Below are positions 7,935-16,994 of a stretch of DNA of 64,000 nt, one piece after another. How positions within the stretch are numbered: position 1 is the first letter of the stretch; each line of letters opens with the position of its first letter. The notes below the pieces were generated by a model. It saw only the letters and a program-made list of their open reading frames with translations, searched no databases and had not been told where the DNA came from. The stretch is taken from positions 1 through 64,000 of the forward strand of contig CAZHMD010000012.1 in the NCBI GenBank assembly GCA_964533735.1, read 5' to 3'. The position numbers were made by a program, and so were the translations under genes. The DNA is from UBA6107 sp964533735. Lineage in GTDB: Bacteria > Chloroflexota > Anaerolineae > Anaerolineales > Anaerolineaceae.

Positions 7935-9836
7935 TTATTGCAGCGGTTTTATACTTGCCTTGTCAAGTTTTCCGCGGGCAAGTGTTAATTGAAGCATTTG
8001 TTCTCCCAATTCATTCTTTTCTTCTTCTGGCAATTCTGGGTCCTCCTGCAGAAAGCGTAACTGGCTTAATGTAGCGTTAATGCGAATCAGCCTCAGGTTG
8101 ATCACCGCTCGCACCAGGTCCTGGTGAACTTTTTCACCCGTCTTCTTTTCCAGTGTGTCAGCCTTGATGAGGCTTTGGTAACGCTCTTCAAGCTCAACTG
8201 GAAGCCGCTCCTTCACGTACGGCAAAGTGTCTTGCGCGTCCTGGTCCAATCCCTCCAACAGTAACCGGCTGACGAGTTGATTCTCAACACTGTCAAAATC
8301 ATTGGGAGAGAATTTCTCAAGTCCAAAGGTTTTTAATACCCTGTCAAGATCATAAACACCTTCAGGACGGAAAAGTAACAGTGTCAGGCAATGACCCTCA
8401 AGGCTTTGAGCGCGCTGGTCCACCCCTTTTTCAAACCTCGTGGATACCCCCATTCTTACGGGGTCTTCCACGCGCTCATTCCGGCGGCGGGGTCTTTGAG
8501 TGACACGCTGGCTGCCCAACAGGGTGCGTTCATCCACTTTCAGCAGGCGTGCCAGTTGTTGGCGGTATGTGTCACGCTCGATCGAGGAGGGCACGTCTTC
8601 GATCAACGGAGTGATCTGGGCAGCAATGGCGGTTTTCACCTTGGCGTCGTTCAAATCCTGGTTCCTTGCCAGTGTCTCCATCACATGCACCACGATCGGA
8701 CGGGCTGATTCAACGATCTTCTTCCATTCCTCCGGGTCACGCAGGACCACTTCATCCGGGTCCATCCCGGCGGGGAGTGTGGTCACACGCACATCTGCCT
8801 GCAGGCGTGCTTCGTGCCGCAGCAACCCGTGGGCATCGAACGCCAGTTCATCCGAATGCTCCAGTGCATTGCGTGCCAGTTCCAGCCCGCGCAGAGTGGC
8901 CTTTTCGCCGGCAGCGTCCGCATCCAGCGCCAGCACAATGCGGTGGGAGATTTTGTTTAATAATCGTAATTGATCTTCGTTCAGCGCTGTTCCCATGGGA
9001 GAAACCGCGTTGGTAAACCCTGCCTGGTGCAGCAGAATGACATCAAGGTAACCCTCCACGATGACCACCTGGTTTTGTTCGCGGATGGCTTTTCGCGCCA
9101 GGTTAAGTCCGTAAAGCAGGTGGCTCTTGTCGAAGAGAGGTGTCTGCGGAGAATTCATGAACTTGGGGACGTCATCCGGATCAAGTATGCGCGCACCAAA
9201 ACCGGTCATTCTGCCGGTAACATCGCGGATGGGGAATATAACGCGGTTGCGGAACTTGTCGTAAAACCCCCCGCCTTCGCGTTCATTTACCAATCCCACA
9301 TCCACCAGGTCCTCAGTGGCGAACCCGTGGGCGCGGAAGTGTTCCAGCACGGTCTCATACCCCGGCGGGGCATAACCCAATTCAAAGGTCTTGATCGTCT
9401 CCGGTTTTACGCCGCGCCTGGATATAAAGTCTAGCGCTGGTTTACCAGCGGGCGTTTCCAGCAGGTGATATTGATAGAGTTTGACAGCGCTTTCAAGCAG
9501 GTCACGCAGGCGGTCATACTGGTCTTCAGCTGCCTTGCGTTCCGGCGTCAATGGTTCCAGCACAACCCCGGCGCGTTCTGCCAGATGGCGCAGGGTCTCC
9601 GGGAAATCCCAGCCTTCCTTCTTCATCACGAACTTGAAGATATCGCCGCCCTCATTGCACTGCCCGAAACAGCGCCAGGTACCCGAATCCGGGAAGACCG
9701 CGAAGGCAGGCGTCTTGCTGTTGGGGTGGAATGGGCAGAAACCCGTATAGCTCTTTCCGGAGCGGCGCAGTTTCACCGTCTCCGAAACGAGGTCTACGAT
9801 ATCCAGCCGGGCCTTAATATCATCAATCGCGGTCAT
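7935..9836 (-). CDS. dnaG: DNA primase DnaG
   Basis: DnaG makes RNA primers for replication. Visible are the N-terminal CHC2 zinc domain (FCPFHPNSKTP and WRCFGQCNEGGD), the catalytic core, the TOPRIM motifs VIVEGYLDV and LALDADAAG, and a C-terminal helicase-interaction region. The second zinc pair is C-x3-C rather than the common C-x2-C. I place the start at the ATG at 9836, giving MTAIDDIKARLDIVDLV, because the family usually starts a few residues before DIVDLV; an in-frame TTG at 9860 would add eight residues. It sits between glyQS and rpoD, the classical dnaG-rpoD neighbourhood. Confidence 0.95.
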   Translation of the reverse strand: MTAIDDIKARLDIVDLVSETVKLRRSGKSYTGFCPFHPNSKTPAFAVFPDSGTWRCFGQCNEGGDIFKFVMKKEGWDFPETLRHLAERAGVVLEPLTPERKAAEDQYDRLRDLLESAVKLYQYHLLETPAGKPALDFISRRGVKPETIKTFELGYAPPGYETVLEHFRAHGFATEDLVDVGLVNEREGGGFYDKFRNRVIFPIRDVTGRMTGFGARILDPDDVPKFMNSPQTPLFDKSHLLYGLNLARKAIREQNQVVIVEGYLDVILLHQAGFTNAVSPMGTALNEDQLRLLNKISHRIVLALDADAAGEKATLRGLELARNALEHSDELAFDAHGLLRHEARLQADVRVTTLPAGMDPDEVVLRDPEEWKKIVESARPIVVHVMETLARNQDLNDAKVKTAIAAQITPLIEDVPSSIERDTYRQQLARLLKVDERTLLGSQRVTQRPRRRNERVEDPVRMGVSTRFEKGVDQRAQSLEGHCLTLLLFRPEGVYDLDRVLKTFGLEKFSPNDFDSVENQLVSRLLLEGLDQDAQDTLPYVKERLPVELEERYQSLIKADTLEKKTGEKVHQDLVRAVINLRLIRINATLSQLRFLQEDPELPEEEKNELGEQMLQLTLARGKLDKASIKPLQ

Positions 9837-9881
9837 GGGTTGGGTTAATTGTACCCTCAATCATTTTTGATCTTGCGCCGT

Positions 9882-12878
9882 TTAGAATCCCTCGAGGAAG
9901 GAAAGGTCAACCACACCTTTGGTGAGGTTGGCGATACGCTGTAGCAGTCCCAGGCGGTTACTGCGCACCTTCTCATCCTCCGCCATCACCAGTACTTCGT
10001 CGAAGAAGCGGTTCACGGCCGGGATCATTGGCAGGAAAGCGTTCAGCAGGTCATCCACTGAACCTGGTTGGCGCGGTGCTTTTTCTATCGTTTCCACAGC
10101 CTTGAACAAATCCTTTTCAGAGGGCTCAATGAATGCCGCGGGGTCCACCTGGAAGGTGGGTTTTTGGTCGCGGGTGATGCGCACGCAGCGCGCATATCCC
10201 GGCAGGATGGTCGTCCAGTCTTTGCGCGCGATCCAGGCAGATAGCTGTTTCACCGCGCGATAAACGCCTGCCGGATTGTGCTGCTGTTCTGCGAGGACGG
10301 CGTCCACTGCGTCGAAACGGAATCCCTGGTCTGTCAGGCTGTTCTTCAAACGTCCGACGATGAACTCCAGCGTGGCATCAAGGCTCTTTTGGTCGATAGT
10401 GAATGGGTAGGTGGCAGCGGATAATTTCAGTGCACTCCCCAGGTCAAAATTGAGATCAAATGCGCCCAGGCTTTGTACGAGGCCAAGCGCCGAGCGCCGC
10501 TGCGCGAAGGGATCCTTGGTGCCGGTGGGTGCCAGGCCCGCAGCGAACAAGCCGGTCAGTGAGTCCAGGCGGTCTGCCAGGCCGATGACCAGCCCCACTT
10601 TGGTAGAGGGCATTGCATCCCCGGCAAAGCGCGGCAGGTAATGGTCATAGATTGCCTGGGCAACCTCGGCCGGTTCGCCTGAATAGCGCGCGTAATATCG
10701 TCCCATTACCCCCTGCAGCGAGGTCATTTCCACCACCATGTGGGTCACCAGGTCAGCCTTGCACAATGTGGCGGCCCGTTCTGCGATTTTCATTTCGTCT
10801 GCACTCAAACCCAGCGCAGGTCCAAGTTGTTTCACCAATGCCGTAATGCGCTGTGATTTATCCAGCATGGATCCGAGCTTGTGCTGGAAAGTTAATGTCC
10901 CGAGTTTGGCAAGCATTTCCGCCAGGGGGTGCTTGAGATCCTCGCGGATGAAGAAATTGGCGTCCGCAAAACGGGCGCGCACCACCTGTTCGTTGCCGTC
11001 GGTCACCAACGCGATGCCTTCGGCATCCCCGTTGCGCACTGCAATAAAGTGCGGGAGTAACGTGCCGTCCTCGGTTTGCACCGGGAAGTAACGTTGGTGT
11101 TTCTTCATCACCGAAACCAACACCTCCGGTGGGAGTTGAAGATGGCTTTCTTCAAATGTTCCCAAAAACGCATAGGGTGCTTCCACAAGGAAATTGACTT
11201 CATCCAGCAGCCCTTCATCCAGTATTGTGGAACCGCCGACCTTCTTGCAGATCGCCAGCACCTGTTCGCGGATGACCTCCTTGCGTTTCACCGGGTCCAG
11301 GATGATACCCTGCTTTGCCAATTGGGATTCATGGTCAGCCGGATCCTTCACCGCCATGGTTTGCGGTTCAATGAATCTCAAACCCTGGGTCACAGCTTGC
11401 GCGCGTAAACCCGCAAATTCAAACGGGATGACTGCCCCGCCTAACAGAGCCAGCAGCCAGCGCACCGGTCGCGAAAATGCCACATTGGTATGGTTCCAGC
11501 GCATCGATTTATCAAATTTAATGCCTGCCAGTAGTCCCGGCAGCGTATCCAGCAGCACTTCGTATGCGCTGCGGGTGGTTTCCTTAACCAGCGCCACCAT
11601 GTAAACCCCGCCGTCAATCTCGCGCGCTTCAAGTTCAGACACGCTCACACCCTTGCTCTGGGCGAATCCTTCCAGGGCGCGGGTTGCCTGCCCGGTTTCA
11701 TCAAAAGCGCGGCTTTTCGGCGGTCCCTTGACCACTGAAGTGCGCGGCTGCTGCTGGTCAGCCAGGTCTTTCACCTTCACCAGCAAACGCCTGGGGGTTC
11801 CTATCACGCTGACCTCACCGTGCGCCAGGCGTAATTCGTCCAGCAGGGCAGGTACGCGCGCTTTCAATTGCTCCACAGCCGCGGTGAAGTCTCCTCCCGG
11901 CAGTTCTTCGGTACCAATTTCAAGCAGGAACGGCGCAGGACCAACCGGTAAGTTACCCGGTTTGCCAATCGCGGCAGCTTCCTGCGGGGATTGTTTTGAC
12001 TCCGCCATCCAGGGATATTCCATGGTGGTGCGCTGTTCCACGTAAGCTTCAGAGGTGCGCCGGGCAAGTTCACGCATGCGCCCGAACAATGCCTGCCGTT
12101 CTGTCACACCCACAGCCCCGCGGGTATCCAGGATGTTAAAGGTATGCGAACATTTCAAAATGTAATCATGTGCCGGCAGCACCAGTCCGTGATCAAGCGC
12201 AGATTCCGCTTCCGCTTCATACAGCTTGTATAACTGGCGCATACGCTCAACATCAGCGATCTCAAAGTAATACTTGCTGTGCTCCACTTCACCCTGGTAG
12301 TTGATCTCACCGTAGGTGTGGGTTGGATTCCAGCGCATGTTGCGGAAATGCGTGGCGCGCTGCAGCGGCATTGTGATGCGCTCCAGCCCGTACGTGATTT
12401 CCACTGAAACAGGGTCGAGGGTTAACCCGCCTGCCTGTTGGAAATATGTGAACTGGGTGATTTCCTGTCCGTCCAGCCATACTTCCCATCCCAGCCCCCA
12501 CGCCCCCAGAGCGGGCTGCTGCCAGTTGTCTTCCACAAAGCGGATATCGTGTTCACGCGGGTTAATTCCCAGCGCTTCTAATGATTTCAAATACAGACCC
12601 TGCGGGTTGCCCGGGTCAGGTTTGAGGATGACCTGGAATTGGTAATGCTGCTGGAAACGGTTGGGGTTCTCGCCGTAACGGCCGTCATCCGGGCGTACGG
12701 AAGGTTCCACGTACGCCACGTTCCACGGTTCCGGTCCGAGGACGCGCAAAAATGTTCCGGGGTTCATGGTGCCTGCGCCGATCTGGCTGTAGTAAGGCTG
12801 CCAGATGAGGCATCCCTGGCTGGCCCAGTACTTTTGCAGGGTCATGATCACAGATTGGAAATCAAGCGGTTCAGTCAT
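9882..12878 (-). CDS. glyQS: Glycine--tRNA ligase, fused alpha and beta subunits
   Basis: This 998-residue protein joins the two subunits of the bacterial alpha2beta2 glycyl-tRNA synthetase. Residues 1 to about 295 are the catalytic alpha subunit (SVIMTLQKYWASQGCLIWQP, then FVEDNWQQPALGAWGLGWEV, then QFTYFQQAGG). A linker of about 30 residues follows, and the beta subunit begins at LLEIGTEELPGGDF and runs to the C-terminus, including the HD-like and anticodon-binding parts. In many bacteria these are two genes; single-chain versions are known in a few phyla. It attaches glycine to tRNA-Gly. The ATG at 12878 is the natural GlyQ start. recO ends 83 bp upstream of it. Confidence 0.95.
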   Translation of the reverse strand: MTEPLDFQSVIMTLQKYWASQGCLIWQPYYSQIGAGTMNPGTFLRVLGPEPWNVAYVEPSVRPDDGRYGENPNRFQQHYQFQVILKPDPGNPQGLYLKSLEALGINPREHDIRFVEDNWQQPALGAWGLGWEVWLDGQEITQFTYFQQAGGLTLDPVSVEITYGLERITMPLQRATHFRNMRWNPTHTYGEINYQGEVEHSKYYFEIADVERMRQLYKLYEAEAESALDHGLVLPAHDYILKCSHTFNILDTRGAVGVTERQALFGRMRELARRTSEAYVEQRTTMEYPWMAESKQSPQEAAAIGKPGNLPVGPAPFLLEIGTEELPGGDFTAAVEQLKARVPALLDELRLAHGEVSVIGTPRRLLVKVKDLADQQQPRTSVVKGPPKSRAFDETGQATRALEGFAQSKGVSVSELEAREIDGGVYMVALVKETTRSAYEVLLDTLPGLLAGIKFDKSMRWNHTNVAFSRPVRWLLALLGGAVIPFEFAGLRAQAVTQGLRFIEPQTMAVKDPADHESQLAKQGIILDPVKRKEVIREQVLAICKKVGGSTILDEGLLDEVNFLVEAPYAFLGTFEESHLQLPPEVLVSVMKKHQRYFPVQTEDGTLLPHFIAVRNGDAEGIALVTDGNEQVVRARFADANFFIREDLKHPLAEMLAKLGTLTFQHKLGSMLDKSQRITALVKQLGPALGLSADEMKIAERAATLCKADLVTHMVVEMTSLQGVMGRYYARYSGEPAEVAQAIYDHYLPRFAGDAMPSTKVGLVIGLADRLDSLTGLFAAGLAPTGTKDPFAQRRSALGLVQSLGAFDLNFDLGSALKLSAATYPFTIDQKSLDATLEFIVGRLKNSLTDQGFRFDAVDAVLAEQQHNPAGVYRAVKQLSAWIARKDWTTILPGYARCVRITRDQKPTFQVDPAAFIEPSEKDLFKAVETIEKAPRQPGSVDDLLNAFLPMIPAVNRFFDEVLVMAEDEKVRSNRLGLLQRIANLTKGVVDLSFLEGF

Positions 12879-12961
12879 GCATCCTCCCGGATTTTAAGAC
12901 GAGTTTTGAAGTGCCCCTATTATAACCTGCCCTATTGCTCACTCCCACCGGCCGCAGGATA

Positions 12962-13720
12962 TTAACTCTGTATTTGTTTCAGGAATTCAGTGCTATTCAG
13001 CCCGCGTTCCAGCAGGTAGGTCAGGTAGTAATTCAGGATGGATTCCACCTCCGCGCGGGTTTTCGTAGTGGGAGATGCCCTTAAGGATTCATTGTACGTG
13101 GAACGCTGAAAGTGGCGCAGAAAGCGCAGCGCGTCCATGCTGATCATGCGCGAACCCTCTGTGCGTGCGCCGCAGTTGGGGCACAACACGCCGCCTACTT
13201 CCGCCGCGAAGAACTGATCTTCGGCTTTGATCTCCTTGCGGCACGAGGCGCACTCGAACAACAACGGTCGGTAACCAGTCAGGTCAAGGATGCGCATTTC
13301 ATAGTAATGGATGGGGACAAAGGGATCAGCCTGCTCCACCAGTCGCGTGAGCGTTTTTGAGACCAGGTCAAACAACTGCCAGTTCTGTCCTTCTTCATAA
13401 GTCAGTCGGTCAAGCAGTTCGATCACATAAGCTGCCTTGGCGGTCAACTCCAGGTTTTCCCGCAGCGCACTGTAGGGATCAATGACTTCCGCCTGAGTAA
13501 CGATCCACATGTCGTGACCTTTTGCCAGCATCAGGCTGGAGCGCATGAAAGGTTCCAGGTGGCCGGCTTTGCGGGATTGCATCTTGCGCGCTCCCTTGGC
13601 AATCGCTCGCAGTTTACCGTTCTCGCGCGTGAACAGGCGCAGCAGGCGGTCCGCTTCACCCCAGTCGGAGTGCTGCAGAATGATCGCTTCCACCCGGATG
13701 GTGCGTTCGGCTCGCGGCAT
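12962..13720 (-). CDS. recO: DNA repair protein RecO
   Basis: RecO works with RecF and RecR to load RecA on gapped DNA. The 252-residue protein shows the N-terminal OB fold (EAIILQHSDWGEADRLLRLF, then GKLRAIAKGARK), a helical middle, and a zinc site with two C-x2-C pairs (FECASC near 155 and LCPNC near 180). It begins 7 bp after the cdd stop and precedes glyQS, the order kept in many Gram-positive genomes. Length is normal. No strong ribosome-binding site is seen, consistent with translation coupled to cdd. Confidence 0.93.
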   Translation of the reverse strand: MPRAERTIRVEAIILQHSDWGEADRLLRLFTRENGKLRAIAKGARKMQSRKAGHLEPFMRSSLMLAKGHDMWIVTQAEVIDPYSALRENLELTAKAAYVIELLDRLTYEEGQNWQLFDLVSKTLTRLVEQADPFVPIHYYEMRILDLTGYRPLLFECASCRKEIKAEDQFFAAEVGGVLCPNCGARTEGSRMISMDALRFLRHFQRSTYNESLRASPTTKTRAEVESILNYYLTYLLERGLNSTEFLKQIQS

Positions 13721-13727
13721 TTTTGAA

Positions 13728-14132
13728 TTAGATCAGGTCTTCAGGGGTAAAGGCAGTGGGCAGCAGTTTTTCAACAGTGCCTTCGAGATGGATCTTTCCT
13801 GTCACATCCGCAATAATGATCAATGTTTGTAAACCGAATTCAGCCAGCACTTGCCTGCAGGAACCGCATGGCGAGCCGCCATTTTCTGTGGCTACGGCGA
13901 TTGCGGTGAACTCGCGTTCACCTTCGGATACGGCTTTGTACACTGCCACGCGCTCCGCACACATGGTGGTGGGGAAGGCGGCGTTCTCAATATTCACGCC
14001 TTCATAAACCTTGCCGCTTGCGGTCAACAACGCTGCGCCAACGGCATAATGCGAGTAAGGCGCGTATGCCCATTCGCGGGCATGGATGGCGCTCTCGATT
14101 AGTTCCTTTTTTTGTTCAGCTTTCAGGGGCAT
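13728..14132 (-). CDS. cdd: Cytidine deaminase
   Basis: This enzyme deaminates cytidine and deoxycytidine to uridine in pyrimidine salvage. The zinc and catalytic motifs are complete: MCAERVAVYKA (C-A-E with the proton-shuttling Glu) and GGSPCGSCRQVLAEF (P-C-x2-C). I chose the ATG at 14132 because a strong AAGGAGG lies 7 nt upstream (14147-14141), giving a 134-residue protein of family length; an in-frame ATG at 14153 has no such site. The gene overlaps the end of the CBS-domain gene by 17 bp and is followed by recO after 7 bp. Confidence 0.94.
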   Translation of the reverse strand: MPLKAEQKKELIESAIHAREWAYAPYSHYAVGAALLTASGKVYEGVNIENAAFPTTMCAERVAVYKAVSEGEREFTAIAVATENGGSPCGSCRQVLAEFGLQTLIIIADVTGKIHLEGTVEKLLPTAFTPEDLI

Positions 14133-15387
14133 CACTTGCCTCCTTGTGTTCATTTGGGTCTATCCTGCATGCATGGATCTTGCCGATGCGCCGTCCGCGA
14201 ACCTCTTCAACAATTAATTCCCAATTCTCAATGCGCATCGAATCGCCTTCTGCGGGAACTCTGCCTAATTCTCCATACAGTATTCCCCCAAGGGTATCAG
14301 TCTTGTCTGATTCCACTGCGGTACCCAGTGCGTCATTGAAATCATCCAGCGAGACACGCGCTTTGAAGAGGAATTCATCCTCGCTGATCTTTTGTACCAG
14401 CAGTTCTTCCTTCTGGTCGTATTCATCCCGGATCTCGCCCACGATCTCTTCAACAATATCTTCCAATGTCACCAGTCCCGCCATGCCGCCGTATTCATCC
14501 ACCACCACGGCAATATGGATGCCCTTGGCTTGCATTTCTGCCAGAAGCTCATCCACTTTCTTCGATTCCGGTACAAAATACGCTGGTCGCAGGAACTTGC
14601 GGATGGAGTTCTTTTCTCCGGGATTCGCCTGGAGGCGCAGTAGGTCCTTGGCGTAAAGCAAGCCAATGACATTATCGATGGAATCGTCATAAACCGGTAC
14701 GCGCGAATGCCCCGATTCGATTAATGAGTTGATTGCCTGGGAGAGAGGTGTCTTTACTTCCACGGCCAGCACGTCAATTCGCGGCACCATGATCTCGCGG
14801 CACAGGGTATCACCAAATTGGAAGATGGAATAGATCATCCGCCGTTCGTCCTCTTCCAATCCTCCTTCAGGTTGACCCACTTCAACCCAGGTTTTTAACT
14901 CATCCTCACTGACCGATCCCAACCGCCTGGGTAAATTAGCATCCCGTCCCTGTAGCCGCACCAGTGAGCCGCTGATCGGACTGATGATCCAATCCAGGAC
15001 TCGCGCTATTGGCGTCAATGCCAAAGCATATTCTTCTGGGTTGACCAGAGCGAGCCTTTCGAAAATGAACTCAAGTGCTAAAAGTACCAGCAGCACGAGG
15101 GCAAACACACTCAGTTTTCCAGCCAGCGTTAGTAATATTTCTGATTTTTCCAGGATTGCCAGTACGGTTGCTGCAACTAGTAAATGCGAAAGACCGACCA
15201 ACACGCGCAGCGTAGCCCGCAGGCGCGGCTTTTCCAGTAGATTGATCGTTCGTTCAATTTGTTGGGATTCATGAGAACCCGGGTCCATCAGTTGAGGTAC
15301 GCGCACGTTTACCAGCGCCGCTCGCAGGATGGCCAGGAAGATATCCACCAAAACAAAAAGTATCAGCAATCCGATCATTAACCCCAT
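14116..15387 (-). CDS. CBS-domain membrane protein of the CNNM/CorC (HlyC) family
   Basis: This 423-residue protein has an N-terminal membrane part with about three to four hydrophobic segments (1-20, 60-80, 90-110, 125-145), a CBS-pair region with IMVPRIDVLAVE near 200 and IHIAVVVDEYGGMAGLVTLEDIVEEIVGEI split over 290-320, and a C-terminal CorC_HlyC transporter-associated domain. The family includes CorC/MpfA-type proteins linked to Mg2+ and Co2+ efflux. The older name hemolysin is not informative. It begins 1 bp after glmU and overlaps cdd, so it belongs to the same transcript. The transported ion here is inferred, not shown. Confidence 0.85.
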   Translation of the reverse strand: MGLMIGLLILFVLVDIFLAILRAALVNVRVPQLMDPGSHESQQIERTINLLEKPRLRATLRVLVGLSHLLVAATVLAILEKSEILLTLAGKLSVFALVLLVLLALEFIFERLALVNPEEYALALTPIARVLDWIISPISGSLVRLQGRDANLPRRLGSVSEDELKTWVEVGQPEGGLEEDERRMIYSIFQFGDTLCREIMVPRIDVLAVEVKTPLSQAINSLIESGHSRVPVYDDSIDNVIGLLYAKDLLRLQANPGEKNSIRKFLRPAYFVPESKKVDELLAEMQAKGIHIAVVVDEYGGMAGLVTLEDIVEEIVGEIRDEYDQKEELLVQKISEDEFLFKARVSLDDFNDALGTAVESDKTDTLGGILYGELGRVPAEGDSMRIENWELIVEEVRGRRIGKIHACRIDPNEHKEASDAPES

Positions 15388-15388
15388 T

Positions 15389-16729
15389 TCACTTGCCTTT
15401 CAATTTTCGCGCCGGCACACCAACCACAGTCTCTCCGTCCGGTACATCGTGGGTTACCACCGATCCTGCACCAGTGTGAGCTCCCTTGCCGATCTTCACT
15501 GGAGCCACCAGCATGGTGTCGCTGCCAATGAAAGCACCCTCTCCGATAACCGTGGGGTGTTTGTGCACGCCATCAAAATTACAGGTGATGGTGCCGGCGC
15601 CAATATTCACATCCTCGCCAATCTCGGCATTGCCGATGTACGAGAAGTGTCCCATCTTCACCCCGGCTGCCAGGTGTGAGTCCTTGACCTCGCCAAAGTT
15701 ACCCATGTGCACGCCTTTACCTAGGTGCGCTCCCTTGCGCAGGTGGCAGTATGGACCCATACCCACGTTGTCCTCGACAATAGCCCCTTCGATCACTGAC
15801 GCCAGCAGGTGGCAGTGATCCCCGATGGTGGAATTGTGGATGAGCGTGTTTGGTCCAATGTCACAGCCTTCACCGATCAATGTAGTTCCCGTCAGGCGTG
15901 TACCCGGATGCAGTACAGTATCCTTGCCGATCTTTACGCCATCCTCGATGGTTACCTGCTGCGGGTCGATCATGGATACCCCTGCCAGCATGTGTGTGCG
16001 ATTTATCCTTTTTCGTATAATGGCTTGCGCTTCCGACAGGTGCACACGGTTATTAATTCCCAGCGCTTCTTCCTCATCGTTGAGCAGGATCGAGCGCACC
16101 ATTTTTCCTTCATTTACAGCCACGCTCACCAGGTCAGTCAGGTAATATTCACCTTTGGGGGAGAGCTTGATTTTCTTCAAAGCGGTCCACAACCACGCGG
16201 ATTTGAAGCAGTAAGCGCCCACATTCAGTTCGTCAATTCGTAATTCGTCGTCGCTCGCCTGGGCTTCTTCGATGATGGCGCGAACTTCTCCATTCATTCC
16301 GCGCAGCACCCGCCCAAAGCCGTGAGGATCTTTGGTATTCACCGTCAGCATCGTCATCGGAGCATCATGCTCTTTTTGATCCATTATCATTCGTTTTAAG
16401 GTCTCAACTGTTAGCAATGGCATATCCGCGGCCACAACCGCGATCAAACCATCGAAATCCTTCAACGCTGTTTCCGCCGCCAGCACTGCATGAGCAGTAC
16501 CCATGCGTTTCTCCTGCAGAGTGAAGATTGCGCGATCTCCCACTGCCTGGCGCACCTTTTCTGCGCCGTTTCCCACCACGACCACGGGTCTATTGGAACC
16601 AAGCGCGAGGGCGGTATCCACCGCATAGAGGATGAGCGGTTTTCCGTTCACTTCATGCAGCACTTTTGGCAGGTCAGAGACCATGCGTGTTCCCTGGCCG
16701 GCAGCCAGTATGATGGTTGATAGTTTCAT
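15389..16729 (-). CDS. glmU: Bifunctional UDP-GlcNAc pyrophosphorylase / glucosamine-1-phosphate acetyltransferase
   Basis: GlmU makes UDP-N-acetylglucosamine for peptidoglycan. The N-terminal uridyltransferase is shown by LAAGQGTRMVSDLPKVLHEV and EKRMGTAHAVL; the C-terminal half is a left-handed beta helix of hexapeptide repeats with LRKGAHLGKGVHMGNFGEVK and YIGNAEIGEDVNIGAGTI. The 446-residue length is typical. A ribosome-binding site GAGGA lies 7 nt before the ATG at 16729. It heads the minus-strand run through rpoD. Confidence 0.95.
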   Translation of the reverse strand: MKLSTIILAAGQGTRMVSDLPKVLHEVNGKPLILYAVDTALALGSNRPVVVVGNGAEKVRQAVGDRAIFTLQEKRMGTAHAVLAAETALKDFDGLIAVVAADMPLLTVETLKRMIMDQKEHDAPMTMLTVNTKDPHGFGRVLRGMNGEVRAIIEEAQASDDELRIDELNVGAYCFKSAWLWTALKKIKLSPKGEYYLTDLVSVAVNEGKMVRSILLNDEEEALGINNRVHLSEAQAIIRKRINRTHMLAGVSMIDPQQVTIEDGVKIGKDTVLHPGTRLTGTTLIGEGCDIGPNTLIHNSTIGDHCHLLASVIEGAIVEDNVGMGPYCHLRKGAHLGKGVHMGNFGEVKDSHLAAGVKMGHFSYIGNAEIGEDVNIGAGTITCNFDGVHKHPTVIGEGAFIGSDTMLVAPVKIGKGAHTGAGSVVTHDVPDGETVVGVPARKLKGK

Positions 16730-16767
16730 GGGTTAGTCCTCGGTATTAATATTATCACGCAATAAGC

Positions 16768-16806
16768 ATACGAGCGTTCACTGCTGAATCAGCCTGACGC
16801 TCGTAT
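16768..16806. repeat. Inverted repeat between glmU and tRNA-Gln
   Basis: ATACGAGCGT (16768-16777) and its perfect complement ACGCTCGTAT (16797-16806) flank a loop that itself holds the short palindrome GCTGAATCAGC. It could be a terminator for tRNA-Gln on minus or a regulatory hairpin in the glmU leader; a T-run follows only on plus, after some 10 nt. Confidence 0.5.
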
Positions 16807-16839
16807 TGGTTGCCTTTTAAATTGTCGAGTCCTATCAGG

Positions 16840-16910
16840 CTGGGGCGCCTGGATTCGAACCAAGATTCACAGATCCAAAGTCTGGTGTGCTGCCGTTGCA
16901 CCACGCCCCA
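16840..16910 (-). tRNA. tRNA-Gln (anticodon TTG)
   Basis: The minus strand folds as a 71-nt cloverleaf. The acceptor TGGGGCG pairs with CGCCCCA, the discriminator is G as in bacterial tRNA-Gln, the anticodon loop is CTTTGGA with TTG in the centre, and the T-loop is TTCGAAT. The CCA end is not encoded. Confidence 0.93.
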
Positions 16911-16994
16911 AGGGGGATTGCATTGCCGTGGGGTAGATTTTAACACAAATCAAAATCTTTTGTGAAAAATCTCAGTGGCTTTGCTGCCCCTCTG

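Noticed and set aside
12879..12961. T-box leader upstream of glyQS
   Set aside because: Only 83 bp separate recO and glyQS; there is no room for a T-box and no terminator hairpin.
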